Of a stretch of DNA of 64,000 nt, positions 7,564 through 16,782 are shown in pieces. The notes under the pieces were generated by a model. The model worked only from the letters and a program-made list of their open reading frames with translations, searched no databases and had not been told where the DNA came from. Made by a program: the position numbers and the translations under genes. This stretch comes from JAGGSN01 sp965603725 (GTDB taxonomy: Bacteria; Zixibacteria; MSB-5A5; UBA10806; 4484-95), in assembly GCA_965603725.1 (NCBI GenBank), contig CBFDEC010000002.1, positions 1 through 64,000 on the forward strand. The letters run 5' to 3'. Within the stretch, counting starts at the first letter, position 1. The number at the start of each line of letters is the position of its first letter.

Positions 7564-10500
7564 ATGAAACTAAAAAGCGTAAATTTTGTAGTCGCAGCGG
7601 TTCTGGCTATTTTTATTTTTAGCTTAGCCGGAGCCAGCGCGATTGAACCCCAGAAACCACCTATGACTCTGGAGGAAAGAAAGGCTTTCGAAGATCGTCA
7701 AAATCGCGGTATTATACTTGATACCGAAGACTATTGTCTCTCCACTTATTCCAATACCGACGATGACTGGATCACCAATGTCACATTTGGCGATATAAAC
7801 AATAATTCCGGTCAGGAAGGTTCTGGTAGTTACGGAGATTATACCCATCTTTCCACAAATGTTGAACCGGGACAGACCTATACTCTTTCAGTTACCTTCT
7901 ACTCAGAGGGGATATGGACCGAGCATGTTCGAGCCTGGATTGACTGGAACCTGGATGAAATATTCGGTTCGGATGAAAGTTATTATCTCGGAAGCGGCGT
8001 TGATGCCACGTTGATTATTGATATAACCGTTCCACAGGGCGCCGATTATGGTGAAGCCAGACTGCGTGTAATTGAGCAGTATTATACTGATCCGGGCGGA
8101 GATGGCGCATGTGATCCTCACGGCACCTCTTTTGGCGAAACAGAGGATTATACTGTCATAGTTGGTACACCGCTGGATCATGATGTTTCCCCTGTAGCTT
8201 TCATCTCACCCGGCGATCTGGGTCAGGTTGGCGATCCTATTACGCCTGAGGTTACTTTCAGGAACAGAGGTCAATATTCGGAAACTTTTGATGTCCGTTT
8301 GATAATTGAGCTTAACGAGACCGAGGTTTACAATGAGACAGAAACCATTACCGACTTGCCGGTGGATGGTTATGAGGATGTCACCTTCCCGGATTTCACT
8401 CCCGATTCAGAAGGCATCTATGTTTTAACCGCTTATACCGAGCTCAGCGGTGATGAAAACCCCGACAATAATGAAATCGAACATACTTTCCAGGCATTTG
8501 CTCAGATTGTATATTATGATTTTGAATCAAATGGCGTTTTTGAGTCATCGGATGGTATCTGGGAATGGGGAACTCCCACTTCCGGTCCGGGCGAAGCTTA
8601 TTCAGGAGTGAATCTCTGGGCGACTGTCCTGGGTGGAAATTATCCTAACAATACATTGACCTTATTAACAACTCTTCCATTCGGATTGTCATCGAATGCG
8701 GTGCTGGGTTTCTGGCACTGGTATGATACTGAACTCCGCTACGATGGCGGCAATGTGAAGATATCCACTGACGAAGGCGCTACCTGGACTGTTATCGTAC
8801 CCGATGGCGGCTACGATGATGTTGCTAATTCATCCAACCCACTTTCTGGCGAGGAAATTTTCACCGGCCATAATGTTGGAGAAATGTGGAGGAACGAGAC
8901 ATTTGATCTTTCGGCTTATGCCGGTCTGTCAGTTATATTCCGTTTTGATCTTGGCAGTGACGGCTCTGTCATGTATCCCGGCTGGTATGTTGATGATTTC
9001 ACCCTGATGGGTGGCGGCGGCGTCGAGCCGGGCTGGGTTACCGGTGTTGTTACAGATAATTTATCCGGCGATCCGATTGAAGGCGCTACCGTTCAGACCG
9101 GCGGCACATCTGATGAAACCGGCGCTGATGGCTTTTATACTTTAGAGCTTTTCCCCGGCACATATTCAATTACAGCCTCGGCTGAATATCATAACCCGTT
9201 GACAATACCGGGCGTAGTTGTGGAAGAGGATGAAACAACCAGGCAGGATTTCGCCCTGACAGCTCCGATGATGGAGATGGATGACGCCCCGATTGATGTT
9301 CAAATGAACCATGGCGAAATTCAAACCGTCTACAGGGAAGTAACCAACACTGGCGACGGAGAACTCGAATTCAGTATTTCTGTTGTTTATGATGATCGTT
9401 TGATGAACACAAGGGAGCCTTCATTTGCCGATGAGCCGGTGATTGGCCAGGCTGATCAGTCGGTTATTGATGCCAAAAATGCTGTTCCTGCCGATGAGTC
9501 CGCTATTGCTCATAATGGAAATTCCAATGGCGAACCGCCGGTCATTTTAGACTTTGGCGATGAAGTGGCTTACTTCAATCTTGAGGGCGAGTGCGGTGAT
9601 TACCAGCTTTTAGGCGCTGTTTTTGCACTGGATCATTTCTGGGTTTCCGGGGGTAATTCCGGCAGCGATCCCAACAACCTTTACCAGTTCGACCGTAACG
9701 GCAGCCTGGTAGACACTCATATCCAGGGAACCAGTGGCTGGGGCTGGCTCGATTTAACCTGGGATGGTCAGTATATTTATGGCACTGATTTTAATACTGA
9801 TATTATCAGCCAATTCGATCCGGCAACCGGTGAAATCGTAGGCACCGTACCCAATCCTACTGCGGCCGGCCTTGGTATCGCTTATGATCCCGCAACAGAT
9901 CATTTCTGGGGAATCAACTGGTGGGGCAGCAATATCATAGAGTTCGGTCGTGATGGTAATGTCATTAGTTCATACTCGCAGTCGCCGCTATCATCCGTTT
10001 TTGGAATTGCCTGGGATGATGTTTCTCCTGATGGTCCTTGGCTGTGGGTATTCTCGCAGGAAACCGGCGCCGAATTAACGGTTGCCCAGTTTGACCCGAT
10101 TAACGGCTACATGACCGGCGTTCAGTTTATGGCTATTGACCATGATGGTGGTGACATTGCAGGCGGTCTTGGTTTTACAAGAGAATGGGATCCTGCTTTT
10201 GGTTTGCTTATCTGCCTCGGACAGGCTACGGTAAATGACTGGATAGGTTTATATGAGTTAGCCGAAGCCGTCAACTGGCTGGTGATTGATCCGATGTCAG
10301 GAACAGTCGCTCCAGCCGAAAGTGAAGATATCGAGTTCACCTTAGACATGACCGATGTGCCGGATACCGTTTTATTCCTCGGCGCTACTGTAAATGTTGC
10401 ATCCAACTCGCCCGTTACCGTTTCAATTGATGTGAACGTTGATTTGACAACAGGTATTGAGGGTACGGAAGGTTATCTGCCGACAAGCTTCAGCCTTGAC

Positions 10501-10746
10501 CAGAATTACCCCAACCCGTTCAATGCCCGTACCGAAATCATGTTTGCTATTCCGGAAGCCGCCAATGTTGATTTGACTGTTTACAACACGCTCGGACAGA
10601 AAGTCGCCACTCTGGTTTCCGGTAAGATGGATGCCGGTTATCATAAGGTTAACTGGAATGCGTCATCTATATCCTCAGGTATCTATTTCTACAAATTGAC
10701 CGCTGGTGATCAAACTGAAGTCCGCGAAATGACATTAATCAAGTAA
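7564..10746 (+). CDS. Large secreted multidomain protein with GEVED domain and T9SS-type sorting tail
   Basis: A 1060-residue exported protein. Order: signal peptide (1-26, cleavage after AGASA), a GEVED domain (~80-200, GETEDYTV), a CARDB-like adhesion segment (~205-310), a jelly-roll/MAM-like region (~315-480, WYVDDFTLMG), a carboxypeptidase-regulatory-like repeat (~490-570, GATVQTGGTSDETGADGFY), a propeller-like section with repeating aromatic motifs (~670-900) and the sorting domain (~980-1060, NYPNPFNARTEI to EMTLIK). No catalytic centre is seen, so an adhesive or structural role is the best guess. The ATG follows TAAGGAGTAGTA. It forms a monocistronic unit with its own promoter and terminator. 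Confidence 0.92.
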   Translation: MKLKSVNFVVAAVLAIFIFSLAGASAIEPQKPPMTLEERKAFEDRQNRGIILDTEDYCLSTYSNTDDDWITNVTFGDINNNSGQEGSGSYGDYTHLSTNVEPGQTYTLSVTFYSEGIWTEHVRAWIDWNLDEIFGSDESYYLGSGVDATLIIDITVPQGADYGEARLRVIEQYYTDPGGDGACDPHGTSFGETEDYTVIVGTPLDHDVSPVAFISPGDLGQVGDPITPEVTFRNRGQYSETFDVRLIIELNETEVYNETETITDLPVDGYEDVTFPDFTPDSEGIYVLTAYTELSGDENPDNNEIEHTFQAFAQIVYYDFESNGVFESSDGIWEWGTPTSGPGEAYSGVNLWATVLGGNYPNNTLTLLTTLPFGLSSNAVLGFWHWYDTELRYDGGNVKISTDEGATWTVIVPDGGYDDVANSSNPLSGEEIFTGHNVGEMWRNETFDLSAYAGLSVIFRFDLGSDGSVMYPGWYVDDFTLMGGGGVEPGWVTGVVTDNLSGDPIEGATVQTGGTSDETGADGFYTLELFPGTYSITASAEYHNPLTIPGVVVEEDETTRQDFALTAPMMEMDDAPIDVQMNHGEIQTVYREVTNTGDGELEFSISVVYDDRLMNTREPSFADEPVIGQADQSVIDAKNAVPADESAIAHNGNSNGEPPVILDFGDEVAYFNLEGECGDYQLLGAVFALDHFWVSGGNSGSDPNNLYQFDRNGSLVDTHIQGTSGWGWLDLTWDGQYIYGTDFNTDIISQFDPATGEIVGTVPNPTAAGLGIAYDPATDHFWGINWWGSNIIEFGRDGNVISSYSQSPLSSVFGIAWDDVSPDGPWLWVFSQETGAELTVAQFDPINGYMTGVQFMAIDHDGGDIAGGLGFTREWDPAFGLLICLGQATVNDWIGLYELAEAVNWLVIDPMSGTVAPAESEDIEFTLDMTDVPDTVLFLGATVNVASNSPVTVSIDVNVDLTTGIEGTEGYLPTSFSLDQNYPNPFNARTEIMFAIPEAANVDLTVYNTLGQKVATLVSGKMDAGYHKVNWNASSISSGIYFYKLTAGDQTEVREMTLIK

Positions 10747-10769
10747 TTAACTATCCATTTTTATGTGAA

Positions 10770-10798
10770 AAGGCCCTCGTCAAGAGGGTCTTTTTTTT
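10770..10798 (+). terminator. Rho-independent terminator
   Basis: GGCCCTC-GTCAA-GAGGGTC (one G-T pair) followed by eight T residues, 24 bases after the stop of the GEVED protein. Confidence 0.9.
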
Positions 10799-10815
10799 AT
10801 TATCTGCCGATATAT

Positions 10816-10845
10816 TTGACTGTAGGATTGAATTTGTAATATTAT
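10816..10845 (+). promoter_or_regulatory. xerD promoter, predicted leaderless start
   Basis: TTGACT (10816-10821), 18-bp spacer, TATTAT (10840-10845). The xerD ATG begins seven bases after the -10 element and no Shine-Dalgarno is present. Confidence 0.5.
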
Positions 10846-10851
10846 TCGATT

Positions 10852-11745
10852 ATGAAAGAAACTGCTGAAATATATTTAGAAAGTATGAGACTTGAAAAGG
10901 GCGCCTCGCAGCATAGCATGGGAGCATACAGCCGCGATCTTGAACGATTTATCAAACATTTTGCTCAAAAAAAAATATCAGATATTACATCGCTGGATAT
11001 AACCGATTTCCTGATTACTCTTCAGCAGGCGAATCTATCGTCCGGTTCTATTGCCAGAAATTTAAGTGTAATTAAAGGATTTTTTAAATATGCTTTGAGG
11101 ACAGGAATAATTGAAAACAATCCAGCCGCCGCCATAGCCGGACCCAAAATATTTCGTCCCCTGCCTGAAACATTGACTGTTGAGCAAATTTTCAAAGTAC
11201 TTTCAATGCCCGATTTAAATGATAAACTCGGAGTCCGCGACAGAGCGTTACTGGAATTTCTTTACGGAACAGGAGCAAGAATATCAGAGGCTTTAAACTG
11301 CCGCCAGGATGATTTAATGCCGGAGATGATGCTGGTCAGGCTGTATGGTAAAGGCAGAAAAGAAAGGGTCGTGCCGATGGGCCAGGCCGGCTGGTCGGCT
11401 GTAAAGAAGTATTTGAATGAAATCCGTCCCAGGCTTGCAAACGGAAAAAGCGCCGATTACATTTTTCTGGGCAATCGCGGCAACCCGCTTCAAAGAATGG
11501 CAGGCTGGAGAATAGTAAGAAAATATTGCTTAATGGCTGACATTACTAAGAATGTTTCTCCCCACACTTTTCGCCACAGCTTTGCCACTCATCTATTGCT
11601 GGGTGGAGCCGACCTAATAGCAGTACAGGAATTGCTTGGTCATGCCGATATATCGACAACAGAGATATATACGCATTTAGATCGTGATTTTTTAATATCA
11701 GAGCACCGGGAATTTCATCCGAGGGAAAAATGGAAAGCGCACTGA
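10852..11745 (+). CDS. xerD: Tyrosine recombinase XerD/XerC family
   Basis: A 297-residue site-specific recombinase of the type that resolves chromosome dimers at dif. The N-terminal SAM-like core-binding domain spans ~1-90 and the catalytic domain ~105-290. The active site is complete: Arg143 (GTGARISE), Lys in YGKGRKER (~168), His238-x-x-Arg241 (HTFRHSFATHL), His264 (LLGHADIS) and nucleophile Tyr273 (EIYTHL). Length and motifs fit a housekeeping Xer protein rather than a phage or integron integrase, and no mobile element surrounds it. It overlaps the GGDEF gene by 16 bases. Confidence 0.93.
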   Translation: MKETAEIYLESMRLEKGASQHSMGAYSRDLERFIKHFAQKKISDITSLDITDFLITLQQANLSSGSIARNLSVIKGFFKYALRTGIIENNPAAAIAGPKIFRPLPETLTVEQIFKVLSMPDLNDKLGVRDRALLEFLYGTGARISEALNCRQDDLMPEMMLVRLYGKGRKERVVPMGQAGWSAVKKYLNEIRPRLANGKSADYIFLGNRGNPLQRMAGWRIVRKYCLMADITKNVSPHTFRHSFATHLLLGGADLIAVQELLGHADISTTEIYTHLDRDFLISEHREFHPREKWKAH

Positions 11746-12719
11746 CACAGACATCATCAGCATTCGGCAAAACAAAAAAGAAAACCGGATTGAAATTTAA
11801 CTGCGCCTTAATCCAGAAAGGAACAGCGATCGAGGATCGGATTCTGCGCTCCATTAAAACTTATGATGTTAATATCCATAAGTTTAATACTATTAATGAA
11901 CTTTATATCCATGGCCAGCGAATGATTATAGATATGATCGTGATTGCCGGCAGCGGCCCAACTGATTGGATGATAGACTTGCTGGCCAGCATAAAGCAGG
12001 ATTCAACGCTTCGGTTTTTACCAATAGTCCTGTTCCATCCAAGCCCGGACAAAGAAGTAATTATCGAGTCTTATCGTAATGGGGTCGATGAGGTCATAAC
12101 CAACTTCTGGGACTTTGAGTTAGTCACGGCTAAAATTGAAATGCTCATTTCTCGCTCGAAGCGCGACCTAGGTGTAAACCCGACTACAAAATTACCCGGA
12201 CCTGCCGCTATCGAACATGAAATCAATATACGGCTTAATAACAAAGAGAACATTGCGGTCTGTTATGTCGATCTGGATGATTTCAAAGCCTATAATGATT
12301 ATCATGGTTATGTGTATGGCGATAAGATAATTTTAATGGTTTCTCATATCATTAGAAATACAGTACACGATCTTGTTGAAAACGGTTTTGTCGGACATAT
12401 TGGCGGCGATGATTTTGTTTTTATTATTCCTTTTCAAAAAGTTGACATAGTCTGCAAAAACTTTATTTCCACTTTCGACAGGATGATTCCTTTTAGATAC
12501 AGCGAGGACGACCGCGAAAAGGGATTTATCGAAATCGCCAACAGAAAAGGCGAGATTGAACGGTTCCCGATCATGACTGTATCAATAGCGGTATTGCCTA
12601 ACCACAGAAAGGCGTTCACTCATGTCGGTGAAATGTCGCATATGATTGCCGATTTGAAAAAATATACTAAGACCCTGCCCGGCTCAAATTATATGATCGA
12701 ACGACGGCAGAAATATTGA
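11730..12719 (+). CDS. GGDEF-domain protein with pseudo-receiver N-terminus
   Basis: A 329-residue soluble protein. Residues ~21-145 have the length and alternating pattern of a response-regulator receiver, but no convincing phosphoacceptor Asp or switch Lys is seen, so it may be a pseudo-receiver. Residues ~150-320 form a GGDEF domain: NPTTKLPG start, metal-binding CYVDLDDFKAYND (Asp181) and HIGGDDF at 225-229. GGDDF keeps the residues needed for cyclic-di-GMP synthesis, but the rest is divergent and activity is uncertain. ATG preceded by GAGGG; it overlaps xerD, and its stop lies one base from a convergent gene. Confidence 0.85.
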   Translation: MESALTQTSSAFGKTKKKTGLKFNCALIQKGTAIEDRILRSIKTYDVNIHKFNTINELYIHGQRMIIDMIVIAGSGPTDWMIDLLASIKQDSTLRFLPIVLFHPSPDKEVIIESYRNGVDEVITNFWDFELVTAKIEMLISRSKRDLGVNPTTKLPGPAAIEHEINIRLNNKENIAVCYVDLDDFKAYNDYHGYVYGDKIILMVSHIIRNTVHDLVENGFVGHIGGDDFVFIIPFQKVDIVCKNFISTFDRMIPFRYSEDDREKGFIEIANRKGEIERFPIMTVSIAVLPNHRKAFTHVGEMSHMIADLKKYTKTLPGSNYMIERRQKY

Positions 12720-12720
12720 T

Positions 12721-13830
12721 CTATTTTAATAACAATAGCTTTGCGCTTAAAGATTCAACTTCTGTGACCAATCGAATAAAGTAAATCCCCGAGGTAAAAC
12801 CTTTGGCATCCCAGACTGCATAATGCTCGCCCGATTGCTTAACGCCCTCGAATAATGCTCCGATATGCTGTCCCAGAAGATTGTAAACATCAAGCTGAAT
12901 ATATGACTGTCTGGCAAGTGAGTAGTATATCGTTGTTTTTGCATTAAACGGGTTAGGGTAGGCTGAAATAATAGTGAAATTCTCTGGTTTCGGTACTACT
13001 TCATCTATTCCGGTTATCAAATCGCTGCGATAAACCGCCTCATGGCCGCCGTGGGCGCTGCTGCTGCTCACATTCCAGAAGCTTTCACCATCATGGTATA
13101 ACCCCAGCGGATATGGAACCTGCCAGAGAGTATCACGCCAAACACCGCTTGTTGTATCCATCCAGTAAAGTGTTGAATCATGGATATCCACTCCGCATAG
13201 ATAATTGCCGTTCCAGGTAATCCCCAGCATAAATGAAGATATAGGAGTATAGGAAGCTTTGATCTCCAGACTGTCTGACAGATCAAGTTTATAAATTCTG
13301 GCTGAGTCGCCATACTGGCTGTGCCACATATATTGCCCATCCCAGGCCAGCCCCCAGGAATCGGGATCCCACAAGGTATCAGGCAGATTGAATGAGGCGA
13401 TAACGGCACAGGTTGTATCCATCTTGTAAAGCACAGCGCTCTCCTCGCAGACAAGCCATAAATTTGCCCCATCCCATTCCAGTCCGGCAGGAAAAGAATC
13501 CGGAACTGGATATGAATTTAATACCTGCCCGTTGCTGTTTAATTTATAGATTCGAGCAGAGTCCTGATCGGCAATCCAGAAGTACTCATCCTGACGGGTT
13601 AAACCTGTGGGCCAGGTGCCCGGTGCAGGAAATGCTATTGAGTCGCAGGGAGAGACCGGTTGAAAAAAGGAGCGGCTTTGTTCTTTGTTGTCATAGTATA
13701 TTCCCGCAATATATCTGCCTTTATTTTCGTTGTCTCCATAGGTCTTACCTGTAGTTGATAGAAAATAAAATGATAAAGCAGCAATGCCTATTAATATTGT
13801 TATTTTAATTCCGATGGGTTTAATCGCCAC
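12721..13830 (-). CDS. Secreted beta-propeller protein with T9SS-type sorting domain
   Basis: A 369-residue exported protein with a GTG start and an N-terminal hydrophobic segment (IKITILIGIAALSFYF) likely to be a signal peptide or anchor. Residues ~55-270 hold about five propeller-like repeats with the pattern GLxWDGxxLWxxxxxxxxIYKLD, as in streptogramin-lyase/NHL-like propellers. Residues ~285-369 are the sorting domain (AYPNPFNAKTT, LDVYNLLGQHIG, SGIYFIRL, KLLLLK). No enzymatic residues stand out. It is convergent with the GGDEF gene and separated from it by a single base. Confidence 0.87.
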   Translation of the reverse strand: MAIKPIGIKITILIGIAALSFYFLSTTGKTYGDNENKGRYIAGIYYDNKEQSRSFFQPVSPCDSIAFPAPGTWPTGLTRQDEYFWIADQDSARIYKLNSNGQVLNSYPVPDSFPAGLEWDGANLWLVCEESAVLYKMDTTCAVIASFNLPDTLWDPDSWGLAWDGQYMWHSQYGDSARIYKLDLSDSLEIKASYTPISSFMLGITWNGNYLCGVDIHDSTLYWMDTTSGVWRDTLWQVPYPLGLYHDGESFWNVSSSSAHGGHEAVYRSDLITGIDEVVPKPENFTIISAYPNPFNAKTTIYYSLARQSYIQLDVYNLLGQHIGALFEGVKQSGEHYAVWDAKGFTSGIYFIRLVTEVESLSAKLLLLK

Positions 13831-13958
13831 CTCGCATTAAATCAGTATCTTCGCCTGCATAAACTGAAATACAATATAGACGGCATTTGCATCATGTCAA
13901 CATTAGTTTAATCATAGCTTCTGGATTTTTAGACGCATAAAGCGGGGAATAGTTTTGG

Positions 13959-14456
13959 CTATTTGTCATCTGCCGGATGATTACCATAACTATGTGAATG
14001 GCGTTTATAATAATCTTTTAATATTTTCTGGCTGTAGGTTGCCAAATAGTCCACCTTAATGACAGATTCGAGTTGCGACGCGTAAATTTTATCTGTACTT
14101 AACTCGAAAAAACCGGTTGAAACTATGTGTACGGTTGAATCATTAACGTTAATGTCATCCCAGGCAACCTCGAAACGACCGCCGTTGACGAAATACTGCT
14201 CGGGTAGACTGCCGTTTTCTCTTAGTCCGTGGCATTCAATATGCCCTTTGGCCGCTTTTATGCCGGCCATTGCCGCCTGTTCGGCCTTGTCGAATGGATC
14301 CACTGTTTCAAGGATAGAATTATCCAGTAATTGAGAGTTTTGATCAGTGTTGATTGTGGCTATGGATATTCCTCCAGCCAGCAGCATGACGCATAGCACA
14401 ACCATAGTTACCGCTGTATCGCTTCGATTGCTATCTCTTTTCGCATTGAAAGGCAT
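13959..14456 (-). CDS. PilX-like single-pass membrane protein, function unknown
   Basis: With the start at the ATG of MPFNAKRDSNRSD the product has 165 residues; an upstream ATG at 14498 would add 14. A basic cytoplasmic N-terminus is followed by one TM helix (~13-34, TMVVLCVMLLAGGISIATI) and a polar outer region containing EQAAMAGIKAAKGHIEC, which looks like the N-terminal helix of PilX/minor-pilin accessory proteins. The similarity is weak and no other pilus gene is near, so this is only a suggestion. It lies downstream of the TolQ/R/TonB-type genes on the same strand. Confidence 0.6.
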   Translation of the reverse strand: MPFNAKRDSNRSDTAVTMVVLCVMLLAGGISIATINTDQNSQLLDNSILETVDPFDKAEQAAMAGIKAAKGHIECHGLRENGSLPEQYFVNGGRFEVAWDDINVNDSTVHIVSTGFFELSTDKIYASQLESVIKVDYLATYSQKILKDYYKRHSHSYGNHPADDK

Positions 14457-14726
14457 ATTATATTGTTTTCTCTTGCGGTTGTGTGAAAACCATTGCAACC
14501 ACTTAATATTTAGGAAATCCGTAATTCGTTGTGTTACAACAAAAAACCATTCAAATCTTACAATATTCGTTATAAGTATAACGCAAAGTTGATGCCGGAA
14601 ATGTAAGGCAAATCAACGGTGGCAATAACCGGTAGCTAATATTGGAGTTAAATGTTTTGAAATCTTTTCGGGGTGTTCGGTGGGCAACAGCCTCCCCTCG
14701 TATGCCCCGTGGCGACTTGGCTTCTT

Positions 14727-15434
14727 TTAAGGCAAGTATTGAAATTCCAGATGAATACCCAGCGAATTGCCGGTATATTCAAGCGGTAATGGAGGCGGCT
14801 TTGACAAGAATACTGCTCTTAGAGCCGATTGATCGAAAGCGGCGATACCGGATGATTGCTCAACTGCGGCATCGATGATATTGCCGTTACGCAGGATAGA
14901 AAAGTATATTATGCAGGATACTTTTTCGGTTCCCTGAAATGGATTATCCCATCTATATTTAATCTTCGCGAAAAGGATATTGAGATATGTTGGCGTTTCG
15001 AAGGCTGCTCCCTCAAGCTGAACGGCGCCAAATTCACTGCCGAACTCGACGCCCTCCGGCAGCCCGAAATTTTCCTCATCAACGCCCGTTATTGTTAAAT
15101 CATTTGGTTTCGAACCCTCTTCGTCAATTTCAGTTTTAGTTTTCGGTTCCGGCCTTTTTTTGGCTGGTCTTTTCTTTTTTATAACTTCTGCTACATGCGG
15201 GGCTTTTGACTGCTGTTCTACTTTTGACTGTATCCTGGTCTTAGCTTTTTCAGGCGGCGGTGAGCCGCGCGTTTCAGCGCCGGTTATAGTACCTTTTGAG
15301 ATGGGCGGCATCGAAACCAGATCGACAGTCATTATCCGGGGGTAGGCTTTTTTCGTACCGGGTTCTCCGCCGACAATCATATAAGTAAATATAACCAGAT
15401 GAAGAATAAATGAAATTACAACGGCATAGGTCAA
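14727..15434 (-). CDS. TonB/TolA-like energy-transducing periplasmic protein
   Basis: A 235-residue protein with one N-terminal TM helix (~4-21), a Pro/Lys-rich periplasm-spanning linker (~55-115, KKKRPAKKRPEPKTKTE) and a C-terminal TonB/TolA-like domain (~145-232, LNILFAKIKYRWDNPF ... YFSILRNGNIIDAAVEQSSG ... FDQSALRAV). It would couple the proton-driven TolQ/TolR motor encoded just upstream to the outer membrane. The TTG start overlaps the tolR-like stop (TTGA). Whether the complex serves Tol-type constriction or TonB-type uptake cannot be decided; no receptor or Pal gene is in view. Confidence 0.88.
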   Translation of the reverse strand: MTYAVVISFILHLVIFTYMIVGGEPGTKKAYPRIMTVDLVSMPPISKGTITGAETRGSPPPEKAKTRIQSKVEQQSKAPHVAEVIKKKRPAKKRPEPKTKTEIDEEGSKPNDLTITGVDEENFGLPEGVEFGSEFGAVQLEGAAFETPTYLNILFAKIKYRWDNPFQGTEKVSCIIYFSILRNGNIIDAAVEQSSGIAAFDQSALRAVFLSKPPPLPLEYTGNSLGIHLEFQYLP

Positions 15435-15838
15435 AGCGTGCTCTCCGGCTCGGTGACAAGCCCGACATTCTGGATACCAAGTTTTTTGATTTTACTCATG
15501 ATTTCCATGACAACGCCATATGGCGTTTCTTCATCCGCCCTCACGTAAACCGGCCTGAATTTTTTCACCTCTCTTATCGTTCTAAGACGGGATTCGAACT
15601 GGTCTCTGGGTATTTTGTAATTATCTATATAGATTTGCTGGTCCTTGGTGATCGAGACAACTATACCGGCGGAGACATCCCTGGGAGACTCGGTCGATTT
15701 CGGCAGTTTTATATCGACGCCCGATTGCATCATAGGCGCGGTGATCATAAAGATTATTAACAGCACAAGCACCACATCCACGAGATTGGTGACGTTTATT
15801 TCGGCCATCGCCCGATATTCTCGTTTAAACTTACGCAA
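15431..15838 (-). CDS. ExbD/TolR family motor subunit
   Basis: A 135-residue inner-membrane protein with the family hallmark in its single TM helix, INVTNLVDVVLVLLIIFMI, where Asp21 is the proton-relaying acid. The periplasmic part (~45-130) has the expected two alpha-beta units (VVSITKDQQIYIDNYKIP, VYVRADEETPYGVVMEIMSKIKKLG). The TTG start overlaps the end of the TolQ-like gene by eight bases; an internal ATG (MAEINV) would still keep the helix. It works with the TolQ-like and TonB-like neighbours as a proton-driven complex. Confidence 0.93.
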   Translation of the reverse strand: MRKFKREYRAMAEINVTNLVDVVLVLLIIFMITAPMMQSGVDIKLPKSTESPRDVSAGIVVSITKDQQIYIDNYKIPRDQFESRLRTIREVKKFRPVYVRADEETPYGVVMEIMSKIKKLGIQNVGLVTEPESTL

Positions 15839-16556
15839 CGGTACCTAACTCCTTTTTGATGGCTGAGAACAGCTCAGACTTGAAATTGTCAATCTCCCCG
15901 GCAATTCTTCGGAGCTTGTTTATGAAGAAGTTATAACCAATAAGGGCAGGAATGGCCGCAGCCAGTCCGGCAATTGTGGCAATCAACGCCTCGGCAATGC
16001 CAGGCGCCACAACGGCCAGCGTGGCGATGCCGGTTACGCCTATCTGTGCAAACGATTCCATTATCCCCCAGACTGTGCCCAGAAGACCCAGAAATGGCGA
16101 GGCATTAGCTGTTGTAGCCAGAAACACCACATATTTTTCGAGCCGCAATATCTCGTCAGTTCCGGCGCGGTCAATCGCCTCGGCGACGTGGTCCAGATTT
16201 TCATCATCAATTATGATCTTGCCGCTTTTGTCCTTCGAGTTGGCTAATGATTCAAGTTCGATAAAAGCGGTCCCATACATAACGGCCATCGGCGATTTTT
16301 TCATTCGACTTAAACTTGAAAAACTTGCTCCAAGGCTCCGGCGGCGTCGAAATTCTTTTAAGAATGTCTCTGTTGCCATTAAAGCGCCCTTAATTTCAAA
16401 ATATTTATATATGATAATGGCCCAGGATATGATTGAAAAAAGAACAAGTACTATAAGTACTAATTTGGCGAAAACAGATGATTCGATTATCAGGTCAGTC
16501 AGTTTTTTCCCCGCTACCGTATCCGGCATTAGCAATAGAGTCGTTATTTTATCCAA
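15831..16556 (-). CDS. MotA/TolQ/ExbB proton channel family protein
   Basis: A 241-residue inner-membrane protein with three TM segments: ~27-52 (FAKLVLIVLVLFSIISWAII), ~147-170 (the block around ANASPFLGLLGTVWGIM) and ~188-212 (VAPGIAEALIATIAGLAAAIP). These are the classical TolQ/ExbB motifs and supply the channel for the adjacent TolR/ExbD-like protein. TTG start with AAAGGAGAA upstream. It is the first gene of a three-gene operon with overlapping ends, and is divergent from the papain-like protease gene. Confidence 0.94.
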   Translation of the reverse strand: MDKITTLLLMPDTVAGKKLTDLIIESSVFAKLVLIVLVLFSIISWAIIIYKYFEIKGALMATETFLKEFRRRRSLGASFSSLSRMKKSPMAVMYGTAFIELESLANSKDKSGKIIIDDENLDHVAEAIDRAGTDEILRLEKYVVFLATTANASPFLGLLGTVWGIMESFAQIGVTGIATLAVVAPGIAEALIATIAGLAAAIPALIGYNFFINKLRRIAGEIDNFKSELFSAIKKELGTVA

Positions 16557-16718
16557 TCAATTCTCCTTTTTTGAAATCATTTTAGGCCAGTTAACCCGGC
16601 ATGTCAAGGTTATAATCACACAGGGTTAATACGTTTAACCCTATTGATCCGTTCCGCAAGATCGAAATTTGTTTATACGATTTTAATTTCGCGATTTGCA
16701 TTTTTGATCATATTTTGG

Positions 16719-16746
16719 TTGACACCGGATAAATATGTAGTAAATT
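16719..16746 (+). promoter_or_regulatory. Candidate promoter of the papain-like protease gene
   Basis: TTGACA (16719-16724), 16-bp spacer, TAAATT (16741-16746), 36 bases before the ATG. The sequence TAAATTTTGG also resembles the Bacteroidetes -7 element. Confidence 0.45.
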
Positions 16747-16782
16747 TTGGTAATAACTTTCAGCTTACTTTAAGGAGGAAAA

